Positions 15,465-19,193 of a DNA stretch of 19,193 nt are shown piece by piece. Position 1 is the first letter of the stretch. Each line of letters starts with the position of its first letter. Source of the stretch: Bacteroidota bacterium (GTDB lineage Bacteria; Bacteroidota; Bacteroidia; Bacteroidales; Paludibacteraceae); contig JAFNAU010000007.1 in NCBI GenBank assembly GCA_017860335.1, positions 1 to 19,193 on the forward strand, written 5' to 3'. Both the position numbers and the translations under genes were made by a program. The notes below the pieces were generated by a model. It had not been told where the DNA came from and searched no databases. It saw nothing but the letters and a program-made list of their open reading frames with translations.

Positions 15465-17846
15465 ATGAAGAAACTTTTATTCTTTTCTTTTTTGCTCCTG
15501 ATGTTTGGAAATATTCAGGCACAACAACTTACTATGGTTAGAACCAGCTACATGGTAGGCGAACCTATTACAGTTAAATTTACTGGTTCAACGACGGCAA
15601 AAGACTGGTTGGCTGTTTATAAGCAAGAAATCGTACCCGGGTATATGAATAATCTTGGATGGGCATATACCAGTGGCACACATGATGCCGGCAGTAATGC
15701 CATTGAGTCAGGAATGGTAATCTTTAGTTCGGGGGTTTCAACTCCGGGTACTTACAAAATTTGTTTCCACTCCAACGACTCATATGATGTTGCAAAAAGT
15801 CTCGAGTTTACCGTAACTGATGCTGTTGCAGGTCTTGTGGGCGACTGGCGGTTTGATAATCCCGGTAATTTGGGTCAGGCTACCGTAGGCGATGATTTGC
15901 AGGCAAACGGAACCTTGATATCAGCAGTAAATGGCCCGACCATTACTGACGGAGCTGTTCATATTGGTGCAGGCAGCAATTTTATGGGAGTTAACCGTTT
16001 GCCTCTTAACGCGAATAATTGCGCAAATAGTTACTCTTTTGTGTTCGACTTTAGAGTAAGCGAGATTAATATCTGGCACTCACTTTTGCAAACAGTTCCG
16101 GAAAACAACAAAGATGCCAGCGTTTTCATTGGAAAATTAGGAAATATAGGTGTAAGTGCTACAGGATATACCAGCCAGACTATCAGACCTAATACATGGA
16201 ACCGTGCGGTAATCGTTGTTAATAATGGTTCAGAATACTCTGTTTATTTGAATGGTGTTAAAGGTTTGACTGGTTATGTTCAGCCAGTTGATGATAAATA
16301 TGGCTTGAAAAGTACATTTTTGATCGCGGCTGACAATGATGGTGAAGACGGCGAAATAGACATAGCTCGAGTAATGATGTACAATAAGGCGCTTAATAAA
16401 GATGAAGCTCAAAGTTTAGGTGGATATACACAGGCCGTACGCCCTCTATGCTCATTCTTAAGCAGTCCTTATGTTCAAAATGTGACACCGGATTCTATTA
16501 CAGTTATGTGGGAAAGCGATTTTCTAAAAGATGGTAGTAATAAAGTGAACTACGGTCCGAATACCGACGCAACAGGTGGTGGTCAGGTTATTGCAAAAGC
16601 TACATTAACATCTGCAAACACCTATATCCAAAAAGCGGTGATTAAATCATTGCAGGCTGATACTAAATATTATTTCCGTGCCATTTCAAACAGCACACCC
16701 AATGCGATTCAAAATGTTAAAACAGCCACAACAAGTGCTGATGCTGTGTTTACGGTTGGTATCTGGGGTAATAGTTATAACCTGAATCCATTTTCTAAGA
16801 TGGCTGATTATATGTTAAATACATTTAATCCTGATTTTTGTATTACCACGGGCGATCTTACCCTCAATGGAAATGATACTACTGAATTACGGAAAGTATT
16901 TATACCAGCAACATTAGGAATTGTTGGTGCAAAGACACCGTTCTACGGAAGTTTAGGAAATCGCGATGCTAAAACAGAGGCCGATTATATACGTAACTAT
17001 ATAAAACAACCTACTATGTACAACTCCGATCCTTCAGCTGTAAGTGGCAGTTATGCTTATGTACATGGAAATTCAGCATTTATATGTATTGATCCTACTC
17101 GTTATGATGCCGATTTAGCTCTTAACGGATGGCTTGAAACTTTCCTGAAATCAGATGTTTCAAAAAATGTTAAGTTCCGCTTTATTGTAATCAATAATGC
17201 TCCGTTCCACGAACGTTGCCAAAAAGCAGAACAAGATATTGTAAAAACAAATATTCCATTTTTGAGCAAAAAATATGGAGTTACTGCCGTGTTTGGTAGT
17301 CGTATGAACGGTTACGAAAGAGCTGTTGTTGACGGTGTACAATATTTCACACAGGGAGGCTGCAGCACGATGGATGTTGACAGTGTTGTAGGACCAACCA
17401 TCTACAATCAGATTATTTCTGGAACAGATAAAGCAACCAATCCGGCCAATTTCAACAACGGTATGATGAATCACCTGTTAACTATGGATGTAACTCCCGA
17501 ATCTGCTACCGCGTATCTTCACTACTTTGATGCTTTAGGTAATTACATAGGTGTAATTGAAATTGTCGATATGGTTTCACGTGTTCCTGAAAACCCTGAT
17601 GCGGTTGTTTCTGCAAATGACTTTGGTTTTTCCATTTCTCCAAATCCGACAAAGGGAATTATCAGAATAAATGCCTCCGGAAATGCTGACCTTACAGTGT
17701 TTAATTTACAAGGTGTAAAAGTTGCCGGTCAGTTAAACGTATCACCGAATACGGAAATCAACTTATCAAACCTCGCGAAAGGCGCCTATCTGGTAAAACT
17801 TAAAGCAGGACAAAACGAGTTTACGAAGACAATCTTAATTAATTAA
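15465..17846 (+). CDS. T9SS-secreted SKICH-like/LamG/calcineurin-like protein, metal site lost
   Basis: A 793-residue secreted protein. A signal peptide (about 1-20, ending IQAQ) is followed by the same SKICH-like domain as its neighbour (about 21-118: MVGEPITVKFTG, AKDWLAVY, TYKICFHSND). A LamG/concanavalin-like domain covers about 128-320 (VGDWRFDN, NTWNRAVIVV, YLNGVKG, IDIARVMMYNKAL). A fibronectin-like domain like that preceding purple acid phosphatases is at about 328-425 (KYYFRAIS). The calcineurin-like phosphoesterase domain (about 428-690) keeps its outline, but the first block reads WGNS (434-437), GNHD is GNRD (498-501), the HHP block is INNAP (576-580), and GHxHxYER is SRMNGYER (612-619). 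Only GD (463-464) and Asn499 remain. A T9SS sorting domain (about 716-793) starts SISPNPTKG. Catalysis is therefore doubtful; glycan or surface binding is a plausible alternative. Confidence 0.85.
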   Translation: MKKLLFFSFLLLMFGNIQAQQLTMVRTSYMVGEPITVKFTGSTTAKDWLAVYKQEIVPGYMNNLGWAYTSGTHDAGSNAIESGMVIFSSGVSTPGTYKICFHSNDSYDVAKSLEFTVTDAVAGLVGDWRFDNPGNLGQATVGDDLQANGTLISAVNGPTITDGAVHIGAGSNFMGVNRLPLNANNCANSYSFVFDFRVSEINIWHSLLQTVPENNKDASVFIGKLGNIGVSATGYTSQTIRPNTWNRAVIVVNNGSEYSVYLNGVKGLTGYVQPVDDKYGLKSTFLIAADNDGEDGEIDIARVMMYNKALNKDEAQSLGGYTQAVRPLCSFLSSPYVQNVTPDSITVMWESDFLKDGSNKVNYGPNTDATGGGQVIAKATLTSANTYIQKAVIKSLQADTKYYFRAISNSTPNAIQNVKTATTSADAVFTVGIWGNSYNLNPFSKMADYMLNTFNPDFCITTGDLTLNGNDTTELRKVFIPATLGIVGAKTPFYGSLGNRDAKTEADYIRNYIKQPTMYNSDPSAVSGSYAYVHGNSAFICIDPTRYDADLALNGWLETFLKSDVSKNVKFRFIVINNAPFHERCQKAEQDIVKTNIPFLSKKYGVTAVFGSRMNGYERAVVDGVQYFTQGGCSTMDVDSVVGPTIYNQIISGTDKATNPANFNNGMMNHLLTMDVTPESATAYLHYFDALGNYIGVIEIVDMVSRVPENPDAVVSANDFGFSISPNPTKGIIRINASGNADLTVFNLQGVKVAGQLNVSPNTEINLSNLAKGAYLVKLKAGQNEFTKTILIN

Positions 17847-17880
17847 TTTCTCACAGGTTTTAATAATTTAAACAAACATT

Positions 17881-17920
17881 ATTTTCACAAGCAATTCATT
17901 ATTGTATTGCTTGTGAAAAT
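17881..17920 (+). terminator. Terminator-like hairpin after the T9SS cargo genes
   Basis: ATTTTCACAAGCAAT (17881-17895) pairs perfectly with ATTGCTTGTGAAAAT (17906-17920), a 15-base stem with a 10-base loop, 34 bases after the stop of the upstream gene. It lacks a following T-run but is the strongest hairpin in the gap, so it is a good candidate for the end of this transcript. Confidence 0.65.
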
Positions 17921-17949
17921 TACAATAACAGTTAGTTGTTTGTGTGTAG

Positions 17950-18014
17950 CCAACTTCATTGCTAAGATCCATTCTTTATCTGAATTATTGGTATGGAGCA
18001 GCAATGAATGTTGG
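17950..18014. repeat. Imperfect inverted repeat before the GH38 gene
   Basis: CCAACTTCATTGCT (17950-17963) and AGCAATGAATGTTGG (18000-18014) are complementary apart from one extra base, separated by 36 bases. It lies about 110 bases before the GH38 start. It could be a regulatory RNA structure or a protein-binding site; no direct evidence favours either. Confidence 0.4.
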
Positions 18015-18121
18015 TTCTTATACGAACTCTAATACGCATTGAAAAAAGTACATATTGGGATAACAACAGCAATTACATTTATTACTGAAATACAAAAAAA
18101 GAAGTCAAAATATTTTATCAG

Positions 18122-19193
18122 ATGAAACGTACCGGATTAACCAGATTATTATTACTCATTTTTCTATTCGGTGGATTAATGGCAAATGCTCAGAAGCCAT
18201 ACAAAGCCTACCTTGTTTCCAACGCACATTTCGATACTCAATGGAACTGGGATGTACAGACATCCATTAACCAGTTTGTGCGCCATACCATGGACAGGAA
18301 TTTCCTGTTATTCGAAAAATACCCGGATTATGTGTTTAATTTCGAAGGTGGCATAAAATACAAATGGATGAAGGAGTATTATCCCGAAAAATACAAAAGA
18401 GTTAAGGAATATATTCGTCAGGGTCGTTGGCATGTCAGCGGTAGCTCGTGGGATGCAACCGATCCCAATATTCCATCTCCCGAATCCTTTTTCCGGAATA
18501 TCCTGTTGGGACAAGAATTTTACCAGAAAGAGTTCGGAATTCAATCGACCGATATTTTTCTGCCTGATTGCTTCGGTTTTGGGTATGCTCTCCCGACCAT
18601 TGCTTCGCATTGCGGACTCATTGGCTTTTCTACACAAAAACTTCAATGGAGGCACAATCCTTTTTATAAAAATACGAGAAATTCTAAATTGCCGTTTTAT
18701 ACTGGTTTATGGAAAGGCTTGGATGGCTCGCAAATTATTAGCAATGATAAAGAAATACGGGAGTTAGCTGATGGCAGTCCCGATAAAACTGCCTATAAGT
18801 ACTATGGAACCGGCGATAGGGGTGGTTCTCCTACCATTAAGTCGGTAATTTCGTTGGAAAAAGGAATAAAAGGAGATGGTGATATTCAAATAATCAGTGC
18901 AACATCAGACCAGTTGTTTAAGGAGTATCTTCCGTTTAAAAACCATCCCGAATTGCCTGTTATACCTCTCAGGCAGCTATGAAACGGTTTAACCGCAGAA
19001 ACGAGCAACTTGCCGTTGCATCGGAAAAAGCAGCCGTGGTGGCAAACTGCCTTACCGGAAGTACTTATCCTGCCGATGAAATTGATGAATCATGGAAACG
19101 TTTTATCTGGCACCAGTTCCACGATGATTTAACCGGAACCAGCATTCCGAAAGCCTATACTTTTTCCTGGAACGACGAACTGATTTCTCAATC
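18122..19193 (+). pseudogene. GH38 alpha-mannosidase, N-terminal part, frameshifted, runs off the window
   Basis: A family 38 alpha-mannosidase. A signal peptide (about 1-23, ending MANA) precedes the catalytic domain. Zinc ligands H36 and D38 (NAHFDTQW), the nucleophile D149 (LPDCFGFG) and YYGTGDRGGSPT are present. The frame stops at 18980-18982 after LPVIPLRQL. From 18961-18964 another frame resumes with YTSQAAMKRFNRRNEQ, then WHQFHDDLTGTS, which holds the third zinc-ligand histidine, and stays open to the window edge. Family members I recall have about 14 residues with a HGTGCYTSQ-like motif between the LPV and YTSQ points, so a deletion of roughly 40 bases with frame loss fits better than a single-base error. 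A second, in-frame shortening seems to lie after LDGSQI, where relatives carry an extra loop. Probably inactive unless the break is an assembly fault. It starts about 275 bases after the previous gene, beyond a hairpin. Confidence 0.82.

Overview
The window is AT-rich and codes almost entirely on the + strand. It reads as a polysaccharide-utilisation locus (PUL) of a Bacteroidota bacterium. The evidence is a SusC/SusD pair, several surface-type lipoproteins of the DUF4959/DUF5000 and DUF4998 kinds, and exo-alpha-mannosidase families GH92 and GH38. Two proteins end in type IX secretion (T9SS) C-terminal sorting domains. T9SS cargo next to a Sus locus points to a Bacteroidales or related lineage outside the classic gut genus Bacteroides, such as Paludibacter- or Dysgonomonadaceae-like bacteria; that placement is inference.

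Layout: (1) 1-1099, the C-terminal part of a GH38 alpha-mannosidase with a broken frame. (2) 1127-1404, a decayed C-terminal stub of a DUF4998-type lipoprotein gene, followed by a hairpin at 1431-1473. (3) 1484-1679 on the minus strand, a decayed fragment of another gene, possibly an SGNH hydrolase. (4) 1725-2022, a non-coding leader with a palindrome at 1949-1970. (5) 2023-9833, a compact operon of susC, susD, a DUF4959/DUF5126/DUF5000 lipoprotein and a DUF4998-type lipoprotein, closed by a hairpin at 9849-9899. (6) 9966-11174, a second, intact copy of the DUF4959-type lipoprotein, then a GH92 alpha-mannosidase (11318-13453). (7) 13536-17846, two large T9SS cargo proteins: an endonuclease/exonuclease/phosphatase (EEP) protein with intact catalytic residues and a calcineurin-like metallophosphoesterase whose metal ligands are largely lost. 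Both begin with the same SKICH-like beta domain. (8) A hairpin at 17881-17920, then a GH38 alpha-mannosidase (18122 to the window end) broken by a deletion and frameshift.

Inferred working model: the lipoproteins and SusD capture a mannose-containing glycan at the cell surface, GH92 and GH38 trim alpha-linked mannose, and SusC imports products. The unusual part is the pair of T9SS-exported phosphoesterase-fold proteins next to the mannosidases. They could point to a phosphorylated or phospholipid-linked mannoside such as phosphomannan, mannose phosphodiester or GPI-like material, but nothing in the sequence proves the substrate.

The genes at both edges and the stubs before susC are damaged, while every gene from 2023 to 17846 is open. 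This suggests a duplicated and partly eroded locus, although assembly error cannot be excluded for individual frameshifts. I saw no tRNA, rRNA, CRISPR array, insertion sequence, or regulator gene (HTCS, ECF sigma/anti-sigma) in the window.
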